A DNA stretch of 64,000 nucleotides. It comes from Bacillota bacterium. Lineage in GTDB: Bacteria > Bacillota > Clostridia > Oscillospirales > Acutalibacteraceae. How positions within the stretch are numbered: position 1 is the stretch's first letter; every line of letters begins with the position of its first letter. The position numbers were made by a program, and so were the translations under genes. The DNA lies in contig JAEYPT010000008.1 of assembly GCA_023410445.1 (NCBI GenBank), positions 62,001 to 126,000 on the forward strand. The letters are read 5' to 3'. Below the pieces are notes generated by a model, which had not been told where the DNA came from, did no database searches, and saw nothing but the letters and a program-made list of their open reading frames with translations. Positions 41,461 through 50,738 of this stretch are shown here, in pieces.

Positions 41461-44400
41461 TTGAAAAGCTTTGGCGAATTTTTCGACGCATACATAGATA
41501 TTTCCAAAATTCCAGCCCCCATTAAAACGGGGGCTATTTCCTCTTTGCGGATCGACTCCTCCTCCCGCAAGCTGACGGCGCAGGTAGAGCTCGATTCGCT
41601 CGTAGAACGCACCGATCTTTTCGGCGTGGAGCAGCGGATTGAAGCCTGTCAAGCGCTCCGGTTGGCCCGTGCGCAGCTGATCCCCAAATATCCGAAGGAC
41701 TCTTTTTCTCTGGATTATTTCCCGAGTCTGGTGCTGGAGCTAAAGCGCCGCGAAGCGTCCGTCAACGGATCACTGAGTGATTCCAAGGCGAGACTGGAAA
41801 ACGGCGAACTCGTCATAACACTCTGCCACGGAGGCGGCGAGCTTTTGCTCTCCCGCAAGGTTGACCGCATTCTCTCCGCGATTATTCAGGAAGAATTTGG
41901 CATTACGCTCGGCGTCAGGCTTGACGGCCTCTTAACCGCGGACAGCGAAAACCTCGTCTATATTGAAAAGAAAAAACACCGGGAAGAAACGGTGCTCCGG
42001 AAAGCCGTCGCTGAACAGGTAGAGCTCCATGAGTCGAACATGGCGCGTGATACCGCTGCCAGGACCGTCAGTATCCGCAAAGGTGAAACGCTGCTGCCGA
42101 CGATTATTCCGGAAACGGCTCACGAGCTTTACGGTCATATTCCAAAGGCAAATCCCACACCGCTTTCTAAGGTCACACCGGATATCGGCAGCGTAACGGT
42201 ATGGGGTGAGATTTTTTCCGTCAGCCAGAAGGAAACCCGCGACAAACAGCGGAAAATTTACTCCGTCAACATCACGGATTACACCGGTTCCATCACTCTG
42301 AAAATCATCGAAATGGTTGCTCAGTGCAAAATGCTGGACACGCTTTCGAACGGAATGTCCATCATCGTACGCGGCGACGTGGAATACGACAAATATGACC
42401 ACGAAGTGGTGCTCCGCCCGAAAAACATTGCCTCAGTCAGTCAGGTGCAGGTGGTAGATCGAGCGCAGACCAAGCGCGTGGAGCTCCATCTGCATACTAA
42501 TATGTCATCCATGGACGGCGTCAACAGCGCCGGTGATTTAATTCGCCGCGCAGCCAACTGGGGGCAAACCGCCGTTGCAATTACCGACCACGGCGTGGCT
42601 CAGGCCTTCCCGGACGCAATGAACGCGGCCGAGGAACTGACGAAAAAAGGGAAGCCGATTAAGATCATCTACGGCATGGAAGCCTATTTTGTCAACGATC
42701 TTGTTTCCGCTGTCCGCGGCCATTCGGAAAAAACCTTTTCCGATGAATTCATCGCATTCGACGTTGAAACAACCGGTCTCAGCCCAACAAACGACCGCCT
42801 GACGGAAATCGGCGCCGTTCGCATCCGGAATGGGGAAATCGTGGAATCCTTCGACACCTTCGTCAACCCGGAAAGGCCAATTCCTGCTAAAATCACGGAG
42901 TTGACCAGTATTACGGATGAAATGGTGCGAGATGCGCCGATGGAAAAGGATGCGGTTGCCTCCTTCCTGCAATTTTGCGGTGAGGATGCCGTATTCGTCG
43001 CGCACAACGCCGATTTTGATACCTCCTTTCTTCGGGTTGCAGCCGAGCGAAACGGAATATCTTTTTCAAGCCCTTATATCGATACTGTTCCCATGTGCCG
43101 CTCCTTGCTGACGGGAATCAAGAACTGCAAGCTGGACACGGTAGCGAAATTTCTCAAACTCGATAACTTCCACCATCACCGAGCCTGCGATGATGCCTCC
43201 ATCCTCGGCAACATTTTTCTCTGCCTGCTGCAGCGCCTGAAAGAAGACACCGGCGCGAATTGCGTCTCAGAAATCAACACCTCCCTCGCAGGCGGCGATA
43301 TCAAAAAGATGAAGTCTTACCACATGATTCTGTTGGTTCAGAACAAGGTTGGTCTGAAAAATCTCTACAAGCTGATTTCCAAATCACACCTTCAGTATTT
43401 TTACCGCAACCCGCGTATTCCGAAATCAGAGCTGATGAAGCTGCGGGAAGGAATTCTGGTCGGGAGTGCCTGTGAAGCTGGCGAGCTTTACACTGCAATT
43501 CTGAACGCTCAGCCTTGGGAAACCCTTTGCGAAATCGCTTCCTTCTATGACTATCTGGAAATGCAGCCGCTTGGCAACGACCGCTTTCTGATCCGGGAAG
43601 GAATGGTTCCGGATGAAGAGAAACTTAAAGAAATCAACCGCACCATTCTGAAACTCGGGGACAAGCTTCATAAGCCCGTCGTCGCCACTACCGACGCTCA
43701 TTTTAAGGACCCCAAGGACGGCGATTACCGAAAAATCCTGATGCAGGGACAGGGCTTCAAAGATACAGACGAACAGGCGCCGCTTTATATGCGAACAACG
43801 GAAGAAATGCTCGATGAATTTTCCTACCTCGGCAAGGAACGGGCGGAAGAGGTCGTCGTCACCAATACGAACCGAATCGCCGACATGGTTGAAGAAATCC
43901 GCCCGATCCCAGAGGGCACGTATCCGCCGTTTATTGAAGGCGCGGAAGAGCAGCTCACCCAAATTACCTGGAGCCGGGCCAAAGAAGTCTACGGCGATCC
44001 GCTTCCGGAAATCGTGCAGAAACGGCTTGACCGGGAGCTTGGTTCCATTACCAAGCATGGCTTCTCCATCCTTTACATGACCGCACAGAAGCTTGTGGCC
44101 GACTCCGTCGCGCACGGCTATCTGGTCGGTTCCCGTGGTTCGGTCGGTTCCTCTTTCGTCGCCAACATGGCCGGAATTTCCGAGGTAAATCCGCTGGAAC
44201 CGCATTATATTTGCCCGCACTGCAAACACAGCGAATTTATAACGGACGGAAGCATCGGCAGCGGCTTTGATCTGCCGCCGAAAACCTGCCCTGACTGCGG
44301 CACGGAGATGAACCGCGACGGCCACACGATTCCATTCGAAACCTTCCTCGGCTTCGACGGTGACAAGACGCCGGATATCGACCTGAACTTCTCCGGCGAA

Positions 44401-45801
44401 TATCAGTCCAGTGCCCATCGGTACACGGAAACGCTCTTCGGAAAAGACAACGTGTTCAAGGCCGGCACTATTGCAACGGTTGCCGAAAAAACTGCGCTCG
44501 GATTCGTAAAGAAATACGCGGAGGAAAAAGGCACCGTTATGCACCGTGCCGAAGAGCTTCGCCTTTCCACAGGCTGCACCGGCGTCAAGCGCACAACCGG
44601 TCAGCATCCGGGCGGCATGGTCGTCGTCCCAAAGGGAATGGAAGTCTATGATTTCTGCCCGGTTCAGCATCCCGCAAACGACCAGAATTCCGACAACATC
44701 ACGACTCACTTCGACTTTCATTCCATCCATGATACCATCTGCAAACTGGACGAACTCGGGCACGATGTTCCGACCATTTACCGCTATCTGGAGGACTACA
44801 CCGGAATCCCGGTCATGGACGTTTCCATGAGCGATCCGGACGTGATGTCGCTGTTCACCTCCACCAAAGCACTTGGCATTAAGCCAGAGGACATAGATTC
44901 CCAGACCGGAACGTTCTCCCTTCCGGAAGTTGGTACCAGCTTCGTTCGTCAGATGCTCATCGATTCCCAGCCGAAAACCTTTTCCGATCTGCTGCAGGTC
45001 TCCGGTCTTTCCCATGGTACGGACGTATGGCTCGGCAATGCGCAGGAACTCATTAAGAACGGAACTTGCACCATTTCCGAGGTAATCGGAACACGTGACA
45101 GCATCATGACCTATCTGCTGCACAAGGGTGTTGAGCCGAAAAAAGCGTTCAAAATCATGGAAATCGTCCGTAAGGGCAAGGCCCCGAAGCTTCTGACCGA
45201 CGAATACATACAGGCGATGAAAGACTGCAACGTCCCACAGTGGTACATGGATTCCTGCATGAAGATCAAATACATGTTCCCGAAGGCACACGCCGCCGCT
45301 TACATGATTTCCACGCTCCGTCTCGGCTGGTACAAGGTTCATAAACCGGTCGAATACTACGCCGCCTATTTCACCGTCCGCGGAGAAGACTTCGACGGCG
45401 CGCTCGTGATGCAGGGAAGAGACGCGGTTCGCCGCCGCATGAATGAAATCAGCATGAAGGGTAAGGAAGCAAGCGCAAAAGAAGAGTCCGCCTACGCGAC
45501 GTATCAGATCGTCAATGAAATGCTCGCCCGCGGCGTTCAGGTGCTCCCAATTGACCTGTACAAATCCGACGCCCGGAAATATCTGGTGGAGGACGGAAAA
45601 ATCCGCCTTCCGTTCTTGTCGCTTGGCGGAGTCGGCGAAGCCGCCGCCAACAGCCTTGCTGCGGCGAAAGATGCCGGCCCCTATATCTCGGTCGACGATC
45701 TTCAGACGCGTTCCAAGGTATCGAAATCCGTGATAGAAACGCTTGCAAACGCCGGTGTGCTTGCCGGGCTCCCGGCAAGCAGTCAAATGACGCTGTTCTA
45801 G
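41461..45801 (+). CDS. polC: DNA polymerase III alpha subunit, PolC type
   Basis: The replicative polymerase of low-GC Gram-positives. The 1446 residues contain an N-terminal domain, an OB fold (about 245-335), a PHP domain starting at HLHTNMSSMDG (about 343), an inserted 3'-5' exonuclease with FDVETTGL at 433-440, the rest of PHP, a zinc finger (CPHC...CPDCG, about 918-945), and the palm with FLGFDGDKTPDIDLNFSGE containing catalytic aspartates. TTG at 41461 follows AAGGAAGAG by 6 bases. The gene ends the pyrH-ispG run, and its stop codon lies in the loop of a terminator hairpin that overlaps the next promoter. Confidence 0.97.
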   Translation: MKSFGEFFDAYIDISKIPAPIKTGAISSLRIDSSSRKLTAQVELDSLVERTDLFGVEQRIEACQALRLARAQLIPKYPKDSFSLDYFPSLVLELKRREASVNGSLSDSKARLENGELVITLCHGGGELLLSRKVDRILSAIIQEEFGITLGVRLDGLLTADSENLVYIEKKKHREETVLRKAVAEQVELHESNMARDTAARTVSIRKGETLLPTIIPETAHELYGHIPKANPTPLSKVTPDIGSVTVWGEIFSVSQKETRDKQRKIYSVNITDYTGSITLKIIEMVAQCKMLDTLSNGMSIIVRGDVEYDKYDHEVVLRPKNIASVSQVQVVDRAQTKRVELHLHTNMSSMDGVNSAGDLIRRAANWGQTAVAITDHGVAQAFPDAMNAAEELTKKGKPIKIIYGMEAYFVNDLVSAVRGHSEKTFSDEFIAFDVETTGLSPTNDRLTEIGAVRIRNGEIVESFDTFVNPERPIPAKITELTSITDEMVRDAPMEKDAVASFLQFCGEDAVFVAHNADFDTSFLRVAAERNGISFSSPYIDTVPMCRSLLTGIKNCKLDTVAKFLKLDNFHHHRACDDASILGNIFLCLLQRLKEDTGANCVSEINTSLAGGDIKKMKSYHMILLVQNKVGLKNLYKLISKSHLQYFYRNPRIPKSELMKLREGILVGSACEAGELYTAILNAQPWETLCEIASFYDYLEMQPLGNDRFLIREGMVPDEEKLKEINRTILKLGDKLHKPVVATTDAHFKDPKDGDYRKILMQGQGFKDTDEQAPLYMRTTEEMLDEFSYLGKERAEEVVVTNTNRIADMVEEIRPIPEGTYPPFIEGAEEQLTQITWSRAKEVYGDPLPEIVQKRLDRELGSITKHGFSILYMTAQKLVADSVAHGYLVGSRGSVGSSFVANMAGISEVNPLEPHYICPHCKHSEFITDGSIGSGFDLPPKTCPDCGTEMNRDGHTIPFETFLGFDGDKTPDIDLNFSGEYQSSAHRYTETLFGKDNVFKAGTIATVAEKTALGFVKKYAEEKGTVMHRAEELRLSTGCTGVKRTTGQHPGGMVVVPKGMEVYDFCPVQHPANDQNSDNITTHFDFHSIHDTICKLDELGHDVPTIYRYLEDYTGIPVMDVSMSDPDVMSLFTSTKALGIKPEDIDSQTGTFSLPEVGTSFVRQMLIDSQPKTFSDLLQVSGLSHGTDVWLGNAQELIKNGTCTISEVIGTRDSIMTYLLHKGVEPKKAFKIMEIVRKGKAPKLLTDEYIQAMKDCNVPQWYMDSCMKIKYMFPKAHAAAYMISTLRLGWYKVHKPVEYYAAYFTVRGEDFDGALVMQGRDAVRRRMNEISMKGKEASAKEESAYATYQIVNEMLARGVQVLPIDLYKSDARKYLVEDGKIRLPFLSLGGVGEAAANSLAAAKDAGPYISVDDLQTRSKVSKSVIETLANAGVLAGLPASSQMTLF

Positions 45802-45817
45802 TTGACAGCGTCATTTT
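45785..45817 (+). terminator. polC terminator with the stop codon in its loop
   Basis: A 12-bp perfect stem AAATGACGCTGT (45785-45796)/ACAGCGTCATTT (45805-45816) with the 8-base loop holding the TAG stop of polC. The T-run is short (TTTT). The 3' arm shares bases with the -35 of the his promoter. Confidence 0.7.
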
Positions 45818-45830
45818 AGTATGCTATTAT
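45802..45830 (+). promoter_or_regulatory. Promoter of the his operon
   Basis: Perfect TTGACA (45802-45807), 17 bases, TATTAT (45825-45830) with TGC upstream of the -10. It starts one base after the polC stop and lies partly in the polC terminator hairpin. Only about 40 bases of leader follow, so no T-box is present. Confidence 0.85.
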
Positions 45831-45875
45831 AGTAGCAAGCTAAAGCGAATAAATCTGACAAGTCTGGAGCCTGCC

Positions 45876-47075
45876 ATGAAACGAAACAATAAAATTACGC
45901 CGGAAGGCACGCGGGACCTCCTTTTCGAGGAATGCCTCGCCCGGCGTTCGGTGGAAAAAATTACAACCTCCGTGTTTGCCGCACGCGGCTTTCATGAAGT
46001 CGTGACGCCGGGAATTGAGTTTTACGACGTATTCGACCCGGAATTTTCGGGAATCAGTCCCGACGTGATGTACAAAACAGCGGACCTGCGGGGAAGATTG
46101 GTGGTCATGCGCCCGGATTCAACGCTGCCCATCGCCCGGCTGACCGCCACCCGGTTACAGAATCAGAAACGGCCGATCCGCCTCTACTATTCCCAGCCTA
46201 TTTTCCGAAATAATCCCGGCCTTGCCGGGCGCAGCAACGAAGCAAACCAGACCGGGATCGAACTGCTCGGTGCCGGCGGAATCCGTGCCGACCTTGAAGT
46301 GATCGAAACAGCCGCAGCCGCGCTTTCGAAATGTGTGTCCGGCTACCGTCTGGAGCTCGGCCACGCGGGCTTTTTTCAGGCGCTTTCGCAGCAGCTTCCG
46401 GTCCGAGACGGGGTCCGCGAGGATATTCGCGGCGCGATCGAAGCCAAGAACTACGCGGCTCTAAATACAATTCTGGACGGCCTGACGGACTGCCCCTCGG
46501 TTCGGGCCATGCGGAAACTTCCACGGCTGTTCGGCGGGGAAGAAGTATTCGAAGAAGCCGCTCCTCTTTGCGGAGACGGCCGTCTCCGGGAAACGCTGGA
46601 TTATCTGCACGGGATTTACCGGGCTCTTTCCGCGCTTGACCTGGACGGCAGGCTGATGGTCGACCTCGGTCTGGTACAGCGGAATGATTACTATACCGGC
46701 ATCGTGTTCAGTGCCTATGTAGAGAACTTTGGAGACGCCGTTTTATTGGGCGGACGTTACGATAACCTGCTGGAGCATTTCGGCCTTCCAATGCCCGCCA
46801 TCGGTTTCTCCATAAATGTGGACGCCATCGCCCGCTGCCGCATCCCCGGGCCGAAAAGCAATGCGAAGCCTCCGGATGTTCTGGTTCACGGAGACAGCGA
46901 CTTCGAGATGCAGGCTCTGCTGTACGCGGCAAAACTTTCCGAGTCCGGTCTGTGCTGCGAAACAAGCACCGCAGAAACACGGGAAGAAGCAATGGCCTAC
47001 GCAAGGGAATGCGGAATCAATCGGGTCGATTTCGTTTCCGACGCCGTAAAGACTGAAACCATCAGACAGGATTGA
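45876..47075 (+). CDS. hisZ: ATP phosphoribosyltransferase regulatory subunit HisZ
   Basis: A catalytically inactive relative of histidyl-tRNA synthetase that activates short-form HisG and carries histidine feedback. The 399-residue protein has synthetase-like blocks TPEGTRDLLFEE, the motif-2-like RPDSTLPIARL, YYSQPIFRNN and the motif-3-like GGRYDNLLEHFG. It lacks the tRNA anticodon-binding domain of a full synthetase. GGAG lies about 7 bases before ATG. It opens the his operon, which with the short hisG next to it gives a complete first enzyme. Confidence 0.93.
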   Translation: MKRNNKITPEGTRDLLFEECLARRSVEKITTSVFAARGFHEVVTPGIEFYDVFDPEFSGISPDVMYKTADLRGRLVVMRPDSTLPIARLTATRLQNQKRPIRLYYSQPIFRNNPGLAGRSNEANQTGIELLGAGGIRADLEVIETAAAALSKCVSGYRLELGHAGFFQALSQQLPVRDGVREDIRGAIEAKNYAALNTILDGLTDCPSVRAMRKLPRLFGGEEVFEEAAPLCGDGRLRETLDYLHGIYRALSALDLDGRLMVDLGLVQRNDYYTGIVFSAYVENFGDAVLLGGRYDNLLEHFGLPMPAIGFSINVDAIARCRIPGPKSNAKPPDVLVHGDSDFEMQALLYAAKLSESGLCCETSTAETREEAMAYARECGINRVDFVSDAVKTETIRQD

Positions 47076-47081
47076 GAAACT

Positions 47082-47747
47082 ATGAAACCATTGAGAATTG
47101 CCCTAACCAAGGGGAGACTGGAAAGCGATACGGTCGGCCTGTTCGAAAAAATCGGTTTGGACTGTTCCGCCGTTCACAATAAAGGACGCAAACTGATTTT
47201 GCCGATCGGCGACGGAAGTATGGAAGTCGTTCTTGCCAAAGCGGCCGACGTCATCACGTATGTGGAGCACGGCGTCTGCGATCTCGGCGTCGTCGGGAAA
47301 GATACCATCATGGAAAAGGGCGGCGGCTTCTACGAAGTGCTTGACCTTGGGTTCGGAAAATGCCGCTTTGCTCTGGCTGGCCCCAAAGGAGCAGACTTTT
47401 TCACCGGCTATTCGGTAAAGACCATTGCTTCCAAATATCCGCGCGTAGCCCGAAACTATTTTGAGAGCAAGGCAATGGACGTAAGAATTATCAAAATTGA
47501 GGGTTCCGTGGAGCTCGCTCCGCTGCTTAAGCTCTCCGACGCGATCGTCGATATTGTGGAAACCGGAACAACTTTAAAGGAAAACGGTCTTGAGGTTATT
47601 GAGTCGATCTGCGACATTTCGGCGCGGCTGATCGTAAACGCGGCCAGCCTGAAGCTCCGGAAAGAAGAGATCGAATCGCTCTCGAAACGCATGGAGACCG
47701 AAATTGCGGAGGAAGCAGACCGCAGAAAGGCGGAAAAATCAGAATGA
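47082..47747 (+). CDS. hisG: ATP phosphoribosyltransferase catalytic subunit, short form
   Basis: First step of histidine synthesis, joining ATP and PRPP. At 221 residues it is the short form without the C-terminal histidine-sensing domain, so it depends on HisZ. Visible blocks are ALTKGRLE at the start, DLGVVGKDT and the PRPP-binding DIVETGTTLKENGL. It follows hisZ by 6 bases, and its stop overlaps hisD. Confidence 0.96.
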   Translation: MKPLRIALTKGRLESDTVGLFEKIGLDCSAVHNKGRKLILPIGDGSMEVVLAKAADVITYVEHGVCDLGVVGKDTIMEKGGGFYEVLDLGFGKCRFALAGPKGADFFTGYSVKTIASKYPRVARNYFESKAMDVRIIKIEGSVELAPLLKLSDAIVDIVETGTTLKENGLEVIESICDISARLIVNAASLKLRKEEIESLSKRMETEIAEEADRRKAEKSE

Positions 47748-49039
47748 TTCAGATTTTTCAGGAAAAGGAAGGGCTGGGCGAGGATCTGATCCGTCAGCTC
47801 AAGCAACGCAGCCGGAAAGCCGACCCAAAGATTGAGGCAACGGTAGCGGAAATTCTTGAAAACGTTCGTACCGGCGGAGACCGGGCCGTGTGTGAATACA
47901 CCCAAAAATTTGACGGAGCCGTTCCGGAACGGTTTGAGGTCACACACGAAGAAATGCTGAAATCCGCGGAACAGTGCGACCCTGCTTTTGTTGCGTCGCT
48001 TTCTCGTGCCGCTGCACAGATCCGCGATTTTCACGAACGGGAAAAGCAGCAGAGCTGGATGACTACGCGCCCGGACGGTGTGATTATGGGCCAGCGTGTC
48101 CGCGGACTTTCCAGGGTTGGAATCTATGTTCCCGGCGGCACAGCGGCTTATCCCTCCTCCGTTCTGATGAACGCCATCCCGGCTAAAATTGCAGGGGTAG
48201 GGGAGATCATTATGGTGACTCCGCCCGGAAAGAACGGCCAGCCCAATCCGGATATTATGGCGGCGGCGCTGACTGCCGGAGTCGACCGGGTATTTCAGGT
48301 CGGCGGAGCGCAGGCAGTTGCGGCCCTCGCCTACGGGACGGAAAGCATCCCGCAGGTCGATAAGGTGGTTGGACCGGGAAACATCTTCGTCGCTACGGCG
48401 AAAAAGCAGCTTTACGGCATCATTGGAATCGATATGATCGCGGGTCCCAGTGAAATTCTGGTTCTCGCGGATGAAACCGCGAATCCTGTTTTTCTGGCTG
48501 CCGACCTGATGTCACAGGCAGAGCATGATGTGCTTGCCTCTGCAATCCTGCTGACCACTTCTCAGGAAATTGCAGATAAGACGGTGAAAGAGATTGAGCG
48601 GCAGATTGCCGGACTTTCCCGCCGGGAAATCATCGAAAAATCACTGCGCGATTACGGGGCCATTGTGGTGTGCAGTTCCATGAAGGAAGCTCTCCGGTTC
48701 GCTAATGAGCTCGCACCGGAGCATCTGGAAGTCTGCACCGCAAATCCGATGGAATACCTCGGTAAAATCGATAACGCAGGTTCCGTATTCCTCGGGAATT
48801 ATTCTCCGGAACCACTGGGAGACTACTATGCCGGACCCAACCACGTTCTTCCCACGGGAGGAACGGCCCGGTTCTTCTCTCCGCTCTCCGTTGACAGTTT
48901 CCTCAAAAAATCGGGTTTTGTCTGCTACACAAAGGAAGCACTGGAGCCCGTGGAAGAGGATATCATCCGTCTGGCAAACGCGGAAGGCTTGACGGCGCAT
49001 GCGAATTCCATCAAGGTAAGAGGAAAACTCCACTCCTGA
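47744..49039 (+). CDS. hisD: Histidinol dehydrogenase
   Basis: Last two oxidations, histidinol to histidine, using NAD and zinc. The 431-residue protein has VPGGTAAYPSSVLMNAIPAK (start of the NAD-binding domain, key VPGGTA), GPSEILVLAD, SQAEHD and the catalytic APEHLE. ATG overlaps the hisG stop by four bases. Normal length. Confidence 0.97.
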   Translation: MIQIFQEKEGLGEDLIRQLKQRSRKADPKIEATVAEILENVRTGGDRAVCEYTQKFDGAVPERFEVTHEEMLKSAEQCDPAFVASLSRAAAQIRDFHEREKQQSWMTTRPDGVIMGQRVRGLSRVGIYVPGGTAAYPSSVLMNAIPAKIAGVGEIIMVTPPGKNGQPNPDIMAAALTAGVDRVFQVGGAQAVAALAYGTESIPQVDKVVGPGNIFVATAKKQLYGIIGIDMIAGPSEILVLADETANPVFLAADLMSQAEHDVLASAILLTTSQEIADKTVKEIERQIAGLSRREIIEKSLRDYGAIVVCSSMKEALRFANELAPEHLEVCTANPMEYLGKIDNAGSVFLGNYSPEPLGDYYAGPNHVLPTGGTARFFSPLSVDSFLKKSGFVCYTKEALEPVEEDIIRLANAEGLTAHANSIKVRGKLHS

Positions 49040-49076
49040 CCGCTTATTAGACACAAATAAGGAGGAAGTGCAGAAT

Positions 49077-49652
49077 ATGAGGACTTCCGTTCAAAGCAGA
49101 AAAACACGCGAAACGGATATCTCCGTCGAACTAAATCTGGATGGCGGAGAAGTCGCAGTCAAAACCGGAATCGGATTTTTCGACCACATGCTTCAGGCCT
49201 TCGCGGTGCATGGCGGATTCGGATTAATAATCACGGCAGAAGGCGACCTGGAAGTGGATGGCCACCACACGGTGGAAGACACCGGAATTGTGCTCGGCAA
49301 AGCCTTTGCCGAAGCGCTGGGAGATAAATCCGGCATTGCGCGTTTCGGCAGCTTTACCGTCCCGATGGATGAAGCCCTTGCTACCGCGGCTGTGGATGTC
49401 AGCGGGAGACCTTACCTTGTGTTCCAGGCTCAGTTCCCGCAGGAAAAAATCGGGGATTACGATTCCTGCCTGACCGAGGAATTTATGCGGGCACTGGCCT
49501 TCAATGCCGGAATCACCCTCCATACACGGGCGGAATACGGCGTTAACGCGCATCATATGGTTGAGGCGATGTTTAAAGCAGTCGCTCATGCTCTCCGTCT
49601 CGCCGTACAGTCGACCGGTTCAGGCACGCTCTCCACCAAAGGAGTTTTATAA
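49077..49652 (+). CDS. hisB: Imidazoleglycerol-phosphate dehydratase
   Basis: Dehydrates imidazoleglycerol phosphate to imidazole-acetol phosphate. The 191-residue protein has the two metal-binding repeats: DHMLQAFAVHG / DGHHTVEDTGI and the C-terminal NAHHMVEAMFKA. It is monofunctional, with no phosphatase domain. The ATG at 49077 is preferred, with GGAGG 11 bases upstream; the in-frame GTG at 49068 is only two bases from that site. Its substrate would be made by HisH-HisF, which are not encoded nearby. Confidence 0.95.
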   Translation: MRTSVQSRKTRETDISVELNLDGGEVAVKTGIGFFDHMLQAFAVHGGFGLIITAEGDLEVDGHHTVEDTGIVLGKAFAEALGDKSGIARFGSFTVPMDEALATAAVDVSGRPYLVFQAQFPQEKIGDYDSCLTEEFMRALAFNAGITLHTRAEYGVNAHHMVEAMFKAVAHALRLAVQSTGSGTLSTKGVL

Positions 49653-49676
49653 AAACAGCCAAGGGGGTTCCTAGTT

Positions 49677-50738
49677 TTGATTATCCTGCCCGCTATTGAT
49701 ATTAAGGACGGCGAATGCGTCCGGCTTTTTCAGGGCGACTACGCAACCGCCCATAAAGTAGCCGACAGTGCTCTCGGCACTGCAAAAACCTTTGAAGCGA
49801 CCGGAGCTGAATGGCTGCATACGGTGGATCTGAACGGCGCCAAAGCGGCGAAGCCGGTAAACGCTTCCCTTCTGTTCGATCTTGCCCAAAATACCGGTTT
49901 GAAGGTGGAGGTCGGCGGCGGTATCCGTGATATGCAGACAGTAGATTTCTACCTTGAAAACGGAATTACCCGGGTAATTCTCGGCACAGCGGCTCTTGCT
50001 CAGCCCGAATTTGTCGTTTCCGCCGTGAAAAAATATGGGGAGCGCATTGCCGTCGGCATTGATGCCAGGAACGGAAAGGTCGCACAGAACGGCTGGACGC
50101 AGACTTCTTCCGTTGATTACCTGGATTTTGCAAAATCGATGGAGCAAGTCGGTGTAAAGTATATTATCTTTACAGACATTTCCCGGGACGGAGCCCTGAC
50201 CGGGCCAAATCTTGATATGCTCGACCGGCTAAATCACGCCGTTTCCTGCAATATCATCGCGAGCGGCGGAGTCGGCAGCATCAAAGACATTTCCGATCTG
50301 CTGTCTTTGGACCTCTATGGGGTCATCTGCGGCAAATCGCTCTACTCCGGGAATCTTAACCTTGCCGAAGCCATTCGGCTCTGTAAGGAGCAGCAGACCG
50401 CAAAAGCGCAGGATCTGGACCGCTTCTTTAAAAAGTCGGAGCTTTTGCCCGCCATCGTTCAGGAATACGGCACCGGCGAAGTACTGATGCTTGCCTATAT
50501 GAACCGCGAATCGCTGCAAAAAACGCTGGAAACCGGTTACACCTGGTTTTTCAGCCGGTCGCGTCAGGAACTTTGGAATAAGGGTGCCACTTCGGGACAT
50601 TTACAAAAGGTCATTAAAATCATGGGAGACTGTGACGACGACACGCTCCTTGTAACTGTGAATCAGACTGGAGCGGCCTGCCACACCGGCTCGCACAACT
50701 GCTTTTTCAACGAAGTTTGGAGGGATTCCAATGAGTGA
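49677..50738 (+). CDS. hisA/hisI: HisA-HisI fusion: ProFAR isomerase and phosphoribosyl-AMP cyclohydrolase
   Basis: A single 353-residue frame. Residues 1 to about 240 are a complete HisA barrel: PAIDIKDG with catalytic D8, GGGIRD, ILGTAAL, GIDARNG, FTDISRDGALTGPN and ASGGVGS...GVICGKSLY, all HisA-like rather than HisF-like. After a short linker, residues about 246-353 are a full HisI: AIVQEYGTGEVLMLAYMN, WFFSRSRQELW, GDCDDD and the zinc-binding GAACHTGSHNCFF. HisI and HisA catalyse consecutive steps (3 and 4), so the fused protein would make and isomerise ProFAR. TTG start at 49677 with AAGGGGG 9 bases upstream. hisH and hisF, usually adjacent, are missing. Confidence 0.92.
   Translation: MIILPAIDIKDGECVRLFQGDYATAHKVADSALGTAKTFEATGAEWLHTVDLNGAKAAKPVNASLLFDLAQNTGLKVEVGGGIRDMQTVDFYLENGITRVILGTAALAQPEFVVSAVKKYGERIAVGIDARNGKVAQNGWTQTSSVDYLDFAKSMEQVGVKYIIFTDISRDGALTGPNLDMLDRLNHAVSCNIIASGGVGSIKDISDLLSLDLYGVICGKSLYSGNLNLAEAIRLCKEQQTAKAQDLDRFFKKSELLPAIVQEYGTGEVLMLAYMNRESLQKTLETGYTWFFSRSRQELWNKGATSGHLQKVIKIMGDCDDDTLLVTVNQTGAACHTGSHNCFFNEVWRDSNE

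Noticed and set aside
43426..45786. 786-codon open frame on the minus strand
   Set aside because: It lies fully antisense to polC in the matching frame phase, has no ribosome-binding site and no recognisable domain; it is a shadow of polC codon usage.
45831..45875. T-box or riboswitch before hisZ
   Set aside because: The leader is only about 40 bases, with no specifier loop or T-box sequence.
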